DNA from: DATFVA01 sp963832355
Lineage (GTDB): Bacteria; Bacteroidota; Ignavibacteria; Ignavibacteriales; Ignavibacteriaceae
DNA length: 64,000 bases
Assembly (NCBI GenBank): GCA_963832355.1
Contig: CAWHTX010000008.1
Span: 124,001-188,000 of the forward strand
Direction: 5' to 3'
Every line of letters begins with the position of its first letter. The first letter of the stretch is position 1. The notes under the pieces are model-generated. The model saw only the letters and a list, made by a program, of their open reading frames with translations. It did not search any database and was not told where the DNA came from. The translations under genes and the position numbers were made by a program. Of the stretch, positions 44,216 to 53,539 are shown piece by piece.

Positions 44216-44238
44216 AAAAGGAGCCCTTCAGGGCACCC
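44216..44238 (-). terminator. intrinsic terminator downstream of the T9SS/TIGR03790 gene
   Basis: On the minus strand GGTGCCCTGAAGGGCTCC forms a hairpin (GCCCT/AGGGC core) followed directly by TTTTATT. It begins about 20 bases after the stop of the 44258-46399 gene. Confidence 0.75.
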
Positions 44239-44257
44239 TTTGTGCTGCATTCATCTA

Positions 44258-46399
44258 TCATTTGATCAAAATCATCTTCTTACTTGCGGTAAACTCTCCT
44301 GCCTTTATCGAATATATATACACTCCTGAGGGCAGCTTCGCAGCATCGAAATTCACAGAATGGTATCCTTCTTTTTGGTTCTGATTTACCAAATCTGCCA
44401 CTTCCTTCCCAAGTATATCATAAACTTTCAATGAGACAAAACCATCTCTTTTTAGCGAATAACTTATACTTGTTGTCGGGTTAAAAGGATTGGGATAGTT
44501 TTGTTCAAGTCTGTAAGAGAATTGATCAGTATTGATGGCGGGTTTGATCTTTTTAGGCGATTTCTCTACTATTGCATCGACAGTGTTTGAAGGATCAGAG
44601 GAAGAAGTGCTATTAAAGGATTTAACATAGTAATAGACGTGCAGGTTATTTAATGCCTGCCCATTCACGAAATTCATTGCATAATCCGTCCAGACATTTG
44701 TTGTAACGGAATCCAGCTGTATGAATGCTCCATCATCTACTTTACGATAAACCTTGTAGTAGTCCGTTACTTCCATTTCGGGATTGGCAGACCAAAGCAG
44801 CTGGGGATGATCGTAATTGTTTGTCAGAAGCAGTCCTCTGTTCCAGCTATCTGAATCAAGACCCACATTCGTACCGATTATTATAACAGAAGATTCATTG
44901 CTGGTAATAAAACCGTTATGCCGCAAACGGATAAGCGATCCGCTTTGGATGGTAATAGTATCTCCGGAACTTATGTGAATAGTATCGGTGACAAGGTTTG
45001 TGCTTGTCATCGTAATATTTTCAGTCGTCGTCTGCTTCCCCCAGGCTATGGTTGTCAACGGATCGCCCACAACAACATTCTGCCACGCAAAGTGAGGTAG
45101 TGCTAAATAAGCTGCATCTATGAAGGTATAACCTAGCTGATAAGCGGGGAACATTCTACCATCTTCGATAATTCCGGCTGTAAAAGGCTCATATGGATGC
45201 CCTACGGCCACCGTACCTCCTTCAAGGAAAAATTCGACCGTCTGTCCCATCTCAGCTCCCGGATGCCTTGTAATTGAACTCAGGCGTTCGGCATTGTAAC
45301 TCTCAGCAGTATTGAAGATTGCACCCGGGGCATATTCAAAGTTTAATTGCGATTGGATATAATCTGGTGCAAAGGCTGGATTATAACAATCAGGGTCGTG
45401 GTATGGACCAAGTGTGGTATGAACTCCGTTTGAACTATAGGACATTATAGGTTTGTTGTGATAAGTGACCGTATCCTCTGTCGTATCAAAAGAATAATTC
45501 AAAAATCCTATTGAATTCAGAGCGGAAGCAGCTGCATTAGCGAAACTCACCATTATACTACCTCCGAAGCAGGGAATCGGGTCCGCATCAATAAACCAAT
45601 CATAATTATTAGCGTGTTTGGCCTCTATTGAGAGATCTATCATATTCTTAACCATATTATAACTTGTCCCATCAAGGTGGGATACCAGGTAGTCTATTTT
45701 TACGTTAAATTCATACCAGGTTGTTGTATATATTCCGGACTTAAATCGATAGTTCATATTGAGGTACTGAGATGTGCTATGATATGGATTAGAAATTTGT
45801 GACAGCTGCCATGTATAGTTGTAATTAGTACCACTAACAGCTTTTCTTCTCCATTTAGCATACATTGAATCCAAAAATGTACCATAATTGTCAGTATTTA
45901 ATAGACAAAGCAGTCCATCTACTCCTATGTTTCCAATTCCTGTGCCGTGATCTCCACAAGATTGAATTTTATATGGCGTACCTTTACAAAACACTATATA
46001 CCTTATAGAAGAGGATAAATTATTATTGGCGATATATTCCTTAATTGGAGTAGCCACGTACTGGTAAAAATATTTCCAAGCGTGTGCGGTTCCGTACCAA
46101 GTGTCCCACTCGTGATTAAGTGAGTCGCGGATAATATTTCCACCATCTGCAAGAATTACAGGATGGGTTACACCATCAACGGTTATATTTTTGCTGACAA
46201 GACTATCCAAATGAATCACATTTGAACCCGGAATATTACGTTGCTCAACATAATATTGCTGAACCGAGTCTGATGCTTCAGAATTGCCATTCCATACAAC
46301 CAGTACATTTTCGGGGCCAGCAATATTAGCATAAGTTTGCGCATCTGATTTGTTACAATAGAATACCAGTGCCAAGATTATTATTAAAAATTGTTTCAT
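44258..46399 (-). CDS. TIGR03790-type secreted protein with T9SS sorting domain
   Basis: 713-residue exported protein. A signal peptide ('FLIIILALVFYCNKSDAQ') is followed by the TIGR03790-like domain: 'NVLVVWNGNSEASDSVQQYY', 'RYIVFCKGTPYKIQ', 'GVDGLLCLL', 'FIDADPIPCFGGSIMVSF', with unusually many aromatic residues. A fibronectin-like segment follows ('PQLLWSANPEMEVTDYYKVY'), then the C-terminal Por-secretion domain 'LEQNYPNPFNPTTSI' to 'SKKMILIK'. Secreted through the type IX system and probably surface-attached. GGAG precedes the ATG. A 40-residue ORF with its own strong ribosome site lies just upstream. Confidence 0.88.
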   Translation of the reverse strand: MKQFLIIILALVFYCNKSDAQTYANIAGPENVLVVWNGNSEASDSVQQYYVEQRNIPGSNVIHLDSLVSKNITVDGVTHPVILADGGNIIRDSLNHEWDTWYGTAHAWKYFYQYVATPIKEYIANNNLSSSIRYIVFCKGTPYKIQSCGDHGTGIGNIGVDGLLCLLNTDNYGTFLDSMYAKWRRKAVSGTNYNYTWQLSQISNPYHSTSQYLNMNYRFKSGIYTTTWYEFNVKIDYLVSHLDGTSYNMVKNMIDLSIEAKHANNYDWFIDADPIPCFGGSIMVSFANAAASALNSIGFLNYSFDTTEDTVTYHNKPIMSYSSNGVHTTLGPYHDPDCYNPAFAPDYIQSQLNFEYAPGAIFNTAESYNAERLSSITRHPGAEMGQTVEFFLEGGTVAVGHPYEPFTAGIIEDGRMFPAYQLGYTFIDAAYLALPHFAWQNVVVGDPLTTIAWGKQTTTENITMTSTNLVTDTIHISSGDTITIQSGSLIRLRHNGFITSNESSVIIIGTNVGLDSDSWNRGLLLTNNYDHPQLLWSANPEMEVTDYYKVYRKVDDGAFIQLDSVTTNVWTDYAMNFVNGQALNNLHVYYYVKSFNSTSSSDPSNTVDAIVEKSPKKIKPAINTDQFSYRLEQNYPNPFNPTTSISYSLKRDGFVSLKVYDILGKEVADLVNQNQKEGYHSVNFDAAKLPSGVYIYSIKAGEFTASKKMILIK

Positions 46400-46459
46400 T
46401 TATTATTCTCCTGTTTTTATTGCCATATGAGGCAACTTGTTCTGTTTCATTTATGATTT

Positions 46460-46476
46460 GCAAATGTTACATTTGC
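46460..46476. promoter_or_regulatory. 17-bp inverted repeat upstream of the TIGR03790-type gene
   Basis: GCAAATG at 46460-46466 and CATTTGC at 46470-46476 are perfect complements around a 3-base centre (TTA). The element lies 61 bases before the TIGR03790-type start. No T-run follows, so an operator is as likely as a hairpin. Confidence 0.35.
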
Positions 46477-46481
46477 GTGAA

Positions 46482-46604
46482 TTACATATAAAAAGCCCCA
46501 TTGAGTTTAAAACTCTTGAATTCTCTTGGTGGAGGTTTTAGGGTCTCAGTGTGGGCTTTTATTTCCTCAGGTGGGGCTCTTCCCGCTGTAGATATTATCT
46601 TCAT
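46482..46604 (-). CDS. 40-residue small protein of unknown family
   Basis: Short ORF between two T9SS genes. AAGGAG sits 5 bases before the ATG (46610-46615), among the best ribosome sites in the window. The product is basic and proline-rich, with 'AGRAPPEEIKAH', 'LKPPPREFKSF' and 'LNGAFYM' segments and no Cys, membrane segment or signal peptide. The same bases form a long, imperfect hairpin with an AAAAGCCC/GGGCTTTT stem, so the region may act as terminator of the 46672 gene instead. I recognise no homologue; a peptide-level role is speculative. Confidence 0.4.
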   Translation of the reverse strand: MKIISTAGRAPPEEIKAHTETLKPPPREFKSFKLNGAFYM

Positions 46605-46671
46605 ATTTTCTCCTTTAGATTAGTTATTATTTTACTCCTATACCAAGATTTAAGTATAGAAGATTGTCGGC

Positions 46672-49203
46672 TTACTTAAGAAACACCATCTTCTTTGTTG
46701 AATCATAGATTTCCCCATTATTTCCTTCTGCAATCAATCTGTAGAAATACACACCACTTACCAGATTTGATGCATTAAAATCTATATCATAAAACCCGGC
46801 TTTCATTTCTTTATTAGCTAGCGTTTGAATCTCCCTTCCCAGCACATTATATACTTTAAGATTTACTTTTGAATCCGTAACCAGATTAAAATTAATTTTT
46901 GTAACTGGGTTAAATGGATTAGGATAATTCTGTTCTAAAGAGAATCTATTTGGTGAGGCCACATTCACTTCAATCTCTTTACTGTACTCGAAGCTGCCAT
47001 CAAAATCCATTTGTTTTAACCTATAAGAGTAGTTACCTGGTTTATCGATCTCGTCAGTATATGAATATGAATGAGAGTTGAGAGTTGTCCCATTTCCGGC
47101 GACATAACCGATCTTATCCCAAGTTTGTTTGCTTGAAACCGCCTTTTGACATCTTTCAATTTCAAATCCCTGGTTGTTGGTTTCAGTTGCGGTTGTCCAA
47201 GTTATTTGAATACTTTGTCCGTTTGATTTCAAAAGGAATGATGAGAGTTCGACAGGCGTATACAAAGAATCATAGTATCTAAGTATTAATCCTGTTTCCC
47301 CTGCAGAATAACCTGCTCCTGGGTTTAAAATATGTAGTCCGTTGATTCTAATAAGGTCGAGTTCTGGGAACATATACCAACTTTCACCCCCATCAATAGA
47401 ACGAAATGTTTTATAACCCGTGATAAAAAAGGTGCTATCCATATAGTTGCTAAACTTCCCAGCAATGCTGAATCCGGTTACACCTGTGATCAAATCAAAC
47501 GTACTCCCCCCATTTGTTGTCTTATACAATTTATTGCTTTCAAGCAAAAATCCTGTGTCTGAGTCACTAAATAAAACATCTTGGCTTTGCCAGATCTCTA
47601 AATTAGTTTGTTGAATCCAATTATCCCCTCCATCAGTTGTTTTATATGGCCTTCCATTTGAATTGGCTGTCCAACCGTACAAGGAATCGACAAAATATAT
47701 ACTTTTAAATCCTATGCTGGATGGTGCCGTAAATTGAGTAAACCAATACTCCCCCCTGTCTGTTGTTTTATAAATTACGTTACTATGTATCGCCCACCCG
47801 GTTAACTGGTTGATGAAGATTATTTTCCCTCCCCCAGCCGCTCCTTGAGTTTGATACCAGCTTTCTCCACCGTCAGTAGTCTTATATATTGAACTGCTTG
47901 CACCAAGGAATCCAGTAAGACTATCAAGAAAGAGTAAATCCACTCCATTAGGAGCTCCCGGGACAGACTGCCAACTTTCTCCTCCATTTGTCGTTTTGTA
48001 TAACCCCCTGTAATTAGAATTCTCGGCACTGCTAATAACAAATCCTTTTTGCTCGTTTACAAAGAATACATCTGAGAAATTGTCATTTATAAACAGCCTG
48101 TGCCATTGGTCTAAATCTCCTTCTGCTTTGCATATTTTTACCTCGGTACCTGCACTGTATCCAATATTATTATTGAGGATTTGTATTTCATAATTATCAC
48201 TTATTCCCTGCAGGGTTGTCCATTCCTGCCCCCTATTTGTCGTTTTCCGAGCAGATACACCAGACATTACGAGATAACCAGTGTCGGGATTTACATATTG
48301 GATACAATTAACTTCTTCTGTGGTTAAATTACCTCCCGAAATCCACGTATACCCTCCATCGCTACTATATAGGTTCTTGGCACTGTAACTTGTACCTCCA
48401 TACCCTGCTGCTGCAATGTGTAGACTGTCTATTATATCTAAGCAATATAATGGCCTGTAATCACCCGCAGGTATTATCTCCCAGTTCTCTCCTCCATCTG
48501 TTGTCCTCAGAACATTTCCGTCTGCGGCTATGAATCCGTAATCCGTATTCATAAAGTCAATCCACCACAGATTACCCGTAAAGCCTGGGGTACTTACTAT
48601 CTGCCAGCTCTCCCCGGCATCAGTGGTTTTGATAAGCCCTGTTGCCCCGCAGGCCCAGCCCAATGTATCATTTACCAGCTCTAACCCCCATAGATCATAT
48701 CCGGCACCTAACCCGCTTGGCACCTGGCTGAATATTTCTCCCCCATCTGTTGATCTTAGTACCAGTCCATCATAACCGCTTGCTATTACTACCTGTCCAT
48801 TATAGCTTCTTACCTTCAGTATAGGAGTTGTTGTATTAGTTTCAATTACTCTCCAGCTTTCTCCTCCGTCTATTGTCTTGATCAATGCGCCCAGATCTCC
48901 TACTGCCCAGCCTGTATCCTTGTTTACAAAATGGACTCCCGGATAGGTTACCCTGGGTATCTTCGGATTCAGTTCCGCCCATATCCCTGTACTTTGCAAG
49001 GGGAATAACCTTTTCTTCTCTTCAATGAGATCTTTTCCCTCATATTTCTGTTCATAACTCTGATATCCCGGAGGGATTTCATTACCTCTGCGGTATTGGA
49101 TTGGGGTATGATTTGTATCTGCCTGAGGTTCTTGAGAGAAAGTTTGAGTGAAGCTTGAAAGAAGGAAAAGAAAAACGCCTATAAGCCGAATTACACCTTT
49201 CAT
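46672..49203 (-). CDS. YCF48/BNR-repeat beta-propeller protein with T9SS sorting domain
   Basis: 843-residue exported protein. After a signal peptide ('LIGVFLFLLSSFTQTFSQ') comes a long array of propeller blades, each carrying the 'KTTDGGESW' signature; more than ten copies are visible ('IKTIDGGESWRVIE', 'LRSTDGGEIFSQ', 'YKTTDRGEYWF' and others). A C-terminal segment ('ELSSFLLKSNGQSIQI', FN3/Ig-like) ends with the Por-secretion domain 'LEQNYPNPFNPVTKI' to 'STKKMVFLK'. Resembles plant HCF136/Ycf48-type and sialidase-type repeats; here it is an adhesion or binding surface protein, not a photosystem factor. GGGGAG precedes the start. Confidence 0.9.
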   Translation of the reverse strand: MKGVIRLIGVFLFLLSSFTQTFSQEPQADTNHTPIQYRRGNEIPPGYQSYEQKYEGKDLIEEKKRLFPLQSTGIWAELNPKIPRVTYPGVHFVNKDTGWAVGDLGALIKTIDGGESWRVIETNTTTPILKVRSYNGQVVIASGYDGLVLRSTDGGEIFSQVPSGLGAGYDLWGLELVNDTLGWACGATGLIKTTDAGESWQIVSTPGFTGNLWWIDFMNTDYGFIAADGNVLRTTDGGENWEIIPAGDYRPLYCLDIIDSLHIAAAGYGGTSYSAKNLYSSDGGYTWISGGNLTTEEVNCIQYVNPDTGYLVMSGVSARKTTNRGQEWTTLQGISDNYEIQILNNNIGYSAGTEVKICKAEGDLDQWHRLFINDNFSDVFFVNEQKGFVISSAENSNYRGLYKTTNGGESWQSVPGAPNGVDLLFLDSLTGFLGASSSIYKTTDGGESWYQTQGAAGGGKIIFINQLTGWAIHSNVIYKTTDRGEYWFTQFTAPSSIGFKSIYFVDSLYGWTANSNGRPYKTTDGGDNWIQQTNLEIWQSQDVLFSDSDTGFLLESNKLYKTTNGGSTFDLITGVTGFSIAGKFSNYMDSTFFITGYKTFRSIDGGESWYMFPELDLIRINGLHILNPGAGYSAGETGLILRYYDSLYTPVELSSFLLKSNGQSIQITWTTATETNNQGFEIERCQKAVSSKQTWDKIGYVAGNGTTLNSHSYSYTDEIDKPGNYSYRLKQMDFDGSFEYSKEIEVNVASPNRFSLEQNYPNPFNPVTKINFNLVTDSKVNLKVYNVLGREIQTLANKEMKAGFYDIDFNASNLVSGVYFYRLIAEGNNGEIYDSTKKMVFLK

Positions 49204-49432
49204 TTACTCCCCGTGTTTTTGAAGTCCAAAAGTATGTTGACGAACTTCTTAGTTTTGAGCGAACAAATTTAGCACCAGAAATAATAGCAGTAATTAGTGC
49301 AATAATCAAGTAACCAATTAACAATGCTCGTCATCTTTGTCGGAAGTTAAATTAAGCATGGCAGATCTGGTTATTATTATATATCGGTTTTAGGGCCTGG
49401 TTAATAGGGTCGCGAACGTCATTGCAGGTACT

Positions 49433-50395
49433 TCATCTTCCGATTTTCAGACGCTTAATCATCCCGCCTTTGGTATCTTTAATATTATTCTTAATTATGA
49501 AAGCCGAAGGATCGATCCTGTCGATTTCACTTTGCAGTCGTGCAATCTCCAGCCGCGTTACTACCGTATAAATAATATCGACGGGTTTCAACTCTTTACC
49601 ATCGGGTGAATAGCCTTTTTCACCTTTATAGATGGTAGTACCATGACCAAGATCTTCAGTGATCAACTTTCTTATCCTTTCACTTTTATCAGATATTATG
49701 GTGATGCCGGTATACTCCTCAATACCCTCAATAATGAAATCCACCGTTTTAGCAGCCGCGTAGTAGGTAAGAATTGCATATAAGGCAGTCTCAATAGAAA
49801 GAACATATGCACCGACAGAAAAGATTATAATATTAAAAATCAGGATGATATCGCCTATAGTCAGTCCTGTTTTTTTACTAAGGTAAATTGCAAGCACTTC
49901 AGTTCCGTCAAGCACTCCCCCGCCGCGTACCGTGAGTCCTATCCCTGCCCCAAGGAAAAATCCGCCAAAAGCTGCAACCAGCAATTTGTCCGAAGTAACA
50001 ACCGGATATTCTATAAAGTATACTACCAGGGCAAGTCCGACTATTGCAAGGATGCTCATTACCGCAAACTGACGGCTGATCTGTTTATATCCCAGAATAA
50101 TGAACGGGAGATTTATCAATACCAGAAGGATCGAAAGGGGGATACTGGTAACCTCAGCAACTAATAACGAAATCCCCGTAACGCCGCCATCGATAAAAGA
50201 ATTAGGCAGAAGAAATCCTTTCAATCCGAATCCCGCAAGCAGAAATCCAACTGTAATAAGCAGGAATTCTTTAATAAACTGAAGCGTTCTTTTTTTTATC
50301 GAATCAATTTCCCGGATAATACTGTCCTCATCCACTTTACCTTTCTTATCACTCAGGGCAAAGCGGGTAAATATGGATTGAAATATAGGATTCAT
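49433..50395 (-). CDS. YitT family membrane protein (DUF161/DUF2179)
   Basis: 320-residue protein with five to six transmembrane helices: 'FLLITVGFLLAGFGLKGFLL', 'SFIDGGVTGISLLVAEVT', 'ILLVLINLPFIILGYK', 'LVVYFIEYPVV', 'KLLVAAFGGFFLGAGIGL'. The repeated 'GGVTGIS' and 'RGGGVLDGTEVLAIYL' are the duplicated signature of YitT. After residue ~235 a soluble DUF2179 domain ('TGITIISDKSERIRKLITEDL') follows. Function unknown, possibly transport-related. It is divergent from the first module of the three-module locus. Confidence 0.93.
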   Translation of the reverse strand: MNPIFQSIFTRFALSDKKGKVDEDSIIREIDSIKKRTLQFIKEFLLITVGFLLAGFGLKGFLLPNSFIDGGVTGISLLVAEVTSIPLSILLVLINLPFIILGYKQISRQFAVMSILAIVGLALVVYFIEYPVVTSDKLLVAAFGGFFLGAGIGLTVRGGGVLDGTEVLAIYLSKKTGLTIGDIILIFNIIIFSVGAYVLSIETALYAILTYYAAAKTVDFIIEGIEEYTGITIISDKSERIRKLITEDLGHGTTIYKGEKGYSPDGKELKPVDIIYTVVTRLEIARLQSEIDRIDPSAFIIKNNIKDTKGGMIKRLKIGR

Positions 50396-50526
50396 GTTAA
50401 TCCTGACCTTCTGTCGGGGGACGAATAATGATAATTTTGGAAATATATTCAGACTCTGTTAGTGAAGATAAGACGGCAGGGCTTAATTTGCAATTTGTCT
50501 GATTTTCCAACCGGGAGTCAAAATTA

Positions 50527-50588
50527 TGATTTGACTTTAATGCCTGGATTAACTAATATTTCTCAAAATAATTGCGGGACTTCAGTAA
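50527..50588 (+). promoter_or_regulatory. promoter-like repeat element, copy A
   Basis: A 62-bp element containing TTGACT at 50531-50536 and TAATAT at 50554-50559, exactly 17 bases apart, as in a sigma70 -35/-10 pair. The same 62 bp recur at 53171 and 57355. It lies about 125 bp before the T9SS gene at 50714. The gap 50396-50713 holds nothing else that I can name. Confidence 0.6.
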
Positions 50589-50713
50589 GCAGCGGCGACT
50601 GGTACGAGCTGATGATCATAGGGTTATTACATATCTGTACAGTAATCAATAATTTAATTGATTAACCCCAAAAAATGACTTAATTTTTGTCAGTACTATT
50701 TTAAGGGAAACAA

Positions 50714-52897
50714 ATGTGGTATAAAGCAGACACATCTAAAACAAAATCTCTTGCTTTAACTATTCTATTCATAATTCTATCATTTAATATTTCTGTGCAT
50801 TCACAGGAGCTTCATTGGAATAGTTTGAATGGACCTATGGGGGGAGTCGTTGGTGATATAGCGATCAATTCTAATGGAGACATATTTGCAGGGATGTATC
50901 CGCTGCTTCGGAATGGGTTATATAAGTCAAAGGATAATGGCAGCAGCTGGGAAAAGATTAACACGCAGTTCAATGACTTTGCAGTATTTGCAATATATAT
51001 AGATAAAGAAGACCATATCTGGGTCGGGACGCAAGAGCAGAACAGAATATATCTTTCAGTGGATGAAGGACAAACCTGGCAGATAAAAAATAATGGGTAC
51101 CCAACATTTGAATGCTGGACTATAGGAGAAAGCAAAGAAGGGACTATGTTTGCAGGAGATGCAGATGCCGGTTATTTATGCCGATCAACTGATGGTGGTA
51201 ATAACTGGGAAATAGTCGATAATATCGGCCCATTAGCAATTGCAGCAGATTCAAACAATACCATTTACTGTGGAACCTTTAACGGACTATATCTTTCCAC
51301 TGATGACGGAATAACCTGGATATATAATAATTCCCTGGGAAGTTATACGGTTCCAACAATTATTATCGACACGAATAACAATATTTATTGCGGAACAGGT
51401 TATCACAGTAATGGTAATGGATTGTTTTATTCTGCCAACGGAGGAGGATCCTGGACTCAGTCTGGATTAGCCGGAAAGGTCGTATTATCTTTAGTCTTTG
51501 ATTCAGAAGGAAATCTGTATGCGGGTACTCTGAATGATGGGTTATATAAAACATCAGATGCGGGGAGGAACTGGATACAATATCAAAATGGTCTCTACAG
51601 GAAAGATGTATATAGATTAAAAATAAATCAGCAGGATGATATTTTTGTCGGTTCTGAAGGCAATGGGCAGACAGGTTATGGAGATGGCGGCGTTTTCCGG
51701 TCAACCAATGGGGGTGATCAGTTTGATCAGGTTGGATTGCCCGTTTCACTTGTCAGGAATATTGTATTTAGTGGAGATAGTGTCATAATCGCAGCAACAC
51801 CCTCTGGCATACAAAAGTATAATAGGCTGATGCATACTTGGGAAAATGCAGGATTATACAAAGTTGAAGCTGTAACAATAACCCCATCAAATATAATTTA
51901 TGCTGCCACTCAGGATGAAGGTTTGTACAAATCTACTGACCTGGGTAAAAGCTGGACATTAACGAACCTAACAGCCGATACACTGATGCCGGTTTATAAT
52001 GTTCTTGCGTTAAATGATGATACATTATTTGCTTCTACTTTTTATAATCTTAGAAAGTCAACTGATGGTGGTAACAGCTGGGAAATTTTACCCATAATTA
52101 CCGGGGACAACGCCAGAGGTTTATTTTTTAATAATAATATTCTATGGGTAACTGGGTATGTAAATCATGACCGTGTCCTATTTAAGACATCAAATCACGG
52201 GCTTTCATTTGATTCTGTCTATTCAGGATTTAGAACCTGGGATATGAATTGTCCCGTATCGGCATTAAATAATGGAAATGTTTTCTTAGCAAGCCGTGCT
52301 ACAGAATTGAATGGAGTTATTCGTTCTACCGATCTGGGAAATACATGGGAACAGGTGCTATTTTTGGATAATCCAAAATCTATGGTGTTTGCAAATAATG
52401 ATGGAATTGTGATTACGGGGACGATAATCCAGAGCTATAATGATACAAATAAGGTCTATATTTCTACAAATTTTGGGAATGATTGGTCTTTTTATGTGCA
52501 ACCGACAGGCTTTGGAGTAGATATTATGGATATAAAACAAGATAGATCAGGAAAATATTTTTTGGGCACATCGGGGGAAGGGTTATATGAGGTTGATATC
52601 GTTACCGAAATAGCAGATGAACCAGACTATAAGTACAATTTTTCTCTTTCACAGAATTATCCTAATCCATTTAATAATAGCACGGTAGTACAGTATGAAA
52701 TATCTGTTTCCGGGTTGGTGACAATAAAAATATATGATGTGTTAGGTGGAGAGATTAAAACATTGGTAAATGATATAATTAAGACAGGAAAATATTCAAT
52801 TAAATTTAATGCGGATAATTTACCAAGCGGAGTATATTTTTACCGCTTAAAATCCGGGAGCTATGTTCAAACAAAGAAAATGATTCTCTTGAAATAG
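50714..52897 (+). CDS. propeller (BNR/sialidase-type) secreted protein with T9SS sorting domain
   Basis: 727-residue exported protein, first cargo of the three-module locus. A signal peptide ('ALTILFIILSFNISVHSQ') precedes repeated beta-propeller blades with 'GLYKSKDNGSSWEKI', 'IYLSVDEGQTWQIK', 'LYLSTDDGITWIYN', 'GLYKTSDAGRNWIQY', 'GLYKSTDLGKSWTLT' and 'LRKSTDGGNSWEIL'. The C-terminus is a Por-secretion domain: 'SLSQNYPNPFNNSTVV' to 'QTKKMILLK'. AAGGGA sits upstream of the start. It is followed by the hairpin and the first 49-residue zinc ribbon on the opposite strand. Confidence 0.9.
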   Translation: MWYKADTSKTKSLALTILFIILSFNISVHSQELHWNSLNGPMGGVVGDIAINSNGDIFAGMYPLLRNGLYKSKDNGSSWEKINTQFNDFAVFAIYIDKEDHIWVGTQEQNRIYLSVDEGQTWQIKNNGYPTFECWTIGESKEGTMFAGDADAGYLCRSTDGGNNWEIVDNIGPLAIAADSNNTIYCGTFNGLYLSTDDGITWIYNNSLGSYTVPTIIIDTNNNIYCGTGYHSNGNGLFYSANGGGSWTQSGLAGKVVLSLVFDSEGNLYAGTLNDGLYKTSDAGRNWIQYQNGLYRKDVYRLKINQQDDIFVGSEGNGQTGYGDGGVFRSTNGGDQFDQVGLPVSLVRNIVFSGDSVIIAATPSGIQKYNRLMHTWENAGLYKVEAVTITPSNIIYAATQDEGLYKSTDLGKSWTLTNLTADTLMPVYNVLALNDDTLFASTFYNLRKSTDGGNSWEILPIITGDNARGLFFNNNILWVTGYVNHDRVLFKTSNHGLSFDSVYSGFRTWDMNCPVSALNNGNVFLASRATELNGVIRSTDLGNTWEQVLFLDNPKSMVFANNDGIVITGTIIQSYNDTNKVYISTNFGNDWSFYVQPTGFGVDIMDIKQDRSGKYFLGTSGEGLYEVDIVTEIADEPDYKYNFSLSQNYPNPFNNSTVVQYEISVSGLVTIKIYDVLGGEIKTLVNDIIKTGKYSIKFNADNLPSGVYFYRLKSGSYVQTKKMILLK

Positions 52898-52910
52898 TGA
52901 TCCGTTTTTC

Positions 52911-52936
52911 AGGGGTAAGCTTTGGGGTTTACCCCT
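52911..52936. terminator. bidirectional hairpin, copy 1
   Basis: AGGGGTAA (52911-52918) pairs perfectly with TTACCCCT (52929-52936), loop GCTTTGGGGT, with T-rich sequence before it (CCGTTTTTC) and TTAATTATT after it. It lies between convergent genes (stop at 52897 on plus, stop at 52954 on minus). Near-identical copies occur at 57093 and 61260. Confidence 0.7.
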
Positions 52937-52953
52937 TAATTATTCAATTGCTT

Positions 52954-53103
52954 TCATATCTTTATCCGGCCGGCAGATTTTACACGATGTTTGCGGCCGC
53001 ATTTGGGGCAGGTGATCTCGGGTTTGTTCATTCCAAATCCCGGTGGGATTTTGATCTTTAATCCGCACTCACAGTTAATTAAATAATGATTATTAACATC
53101 CAT
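52954..53103 (-). CDS. 49-residue zinc ribbon protein, copy 1
   Basis: Small ORF, 49 residues. It starts MDVNNHYLIN and continues with the Cys pairs C-x-C (in 'NCECGLKIKIPPGF') and C-x2-C (in 'ITCPKCGRKH'), the four ligands of a zinc ribbon, and ends 'SAGRIKI'. The sequence is almost the same as the C-terminal domain of the M48 protease at 61303, including the final stop position. A second copy lies at 57138. No Shine-Dalgarno is visible before the ATG. It is either a functional mini zinc ribbon or a gene fragment left by duplication. Confidence 0.55.
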   Translation of the reverse strand: MDVNNHYLINCECGLKIKIPPGFGMNKPEITCPKCGRKHRVKSAGRIKI

Positions 53104-53170
53104 AACAGAGTAAAAAAGTTTTTTATAGTTAAATTTTTCAGATCATACTTTAAAGTGATGGCGGATTTAA

Positions 53171-53232
53171 TGATTTGACTTTGATGCCGGGATTAACTAA
53201 TATTTCTCAAAATAATTGCGGGGCTTCAGTAA
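53171..53232 (+). promoter_or_regulatory. promoter-like repeat element, copy B
   Basis: TTGACT at 53175-53180 and TAATAT at 53198-53203, 17 bases apart; differs from copy A at only a few of 62 positions. It lies 67 bases from the start of the zinc-ribbon ORF (opposite strand), and about 40 bases before the small ORF that starts at 53271. Confidence 0.6.
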
Positions 53233-53270
53233 AAGGCGGAAACCCAGATTAAAATTTGAACGGGGAATAA

Positions 53271-53483
53271 ATGATTCTATTTATTCAAACTGGCACGATA
53301 TTTAACTCTCTCTCTCTCTCTGCGGGGTTTGGAAAGATGAGCTGGTTATTTTTGTGCCTCCTATTGTTCCTGATAAATGAGTTATTTCTTTCTGAAAGTT
53401 TATTATCTGCCGCTGTTAGGTTTTCTCATCCGGCAATTATTTCATTCCTTATTCTTAATTTTTACTCAACCGGTTTTACATAG
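53271..53483 (+). CDS. small hydrophobic ORF preceded by a CT repeat, copy 1
   Basis: 70-residue ORF with an upstream ATG behind CGGGGA; a second in-frame ATG at 53337 (GGAAAG before it) would give 48 residues. The first ~20 codons run through an 8-unit CT repeat (53306-53321) that encodes Ser-Leu-Ser-Leu. The remainder is strongly hydrophobic ('LFLCLLLFLINELFLSESLL' then 'AIISFLILNFY'), suggesting one or two membrane segments. The paralogous stretch at 57455 has 7 CT units and so shifts the upstream ATG out of frame. Whether it is expressed is unknown. Confidence 0.4.
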   Translation: MILFIQTGTIFNSLSLSAGFGKMSWLFLCLLLFLINELFLSESLLSAAVRFSHPAIISFLILNFYSTGFT

Positions 53484-53539
53484 TCTTGGTAGAATTATGA
53501 TTATTTCTTTCCCTAATATTTTAATTAAAAGGTCAAAAG

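Larger units (their letters stand above)
52911..53539. repeat. intergenic repeat, copy 1 (homologous to 57093-57717)
   Basis: About 630 bp of near-identical sequence in the two large gaps preceding the FG-GAP/T9SS genes: hairpin, minus-strand 49-residue zinc ribbon, promoter-like element, CT microsatellite, small hydrophobic ORF. The copies differ by scattered substitutions, one CT unit, a three-base difference after it and a replaced ~20-base stretch at the 3' end of the zinc-ribbon ORF. The gap between coding sequences here is 642 bp. Confidence 0.9.

Noticed and set aside
46672..52897. Photosystem II assembly factors, because of YCF48-type repeats
   Set aside because: No photosynthesis genes are present, and both proteins carry signal peptides and T9SS sorting domains.
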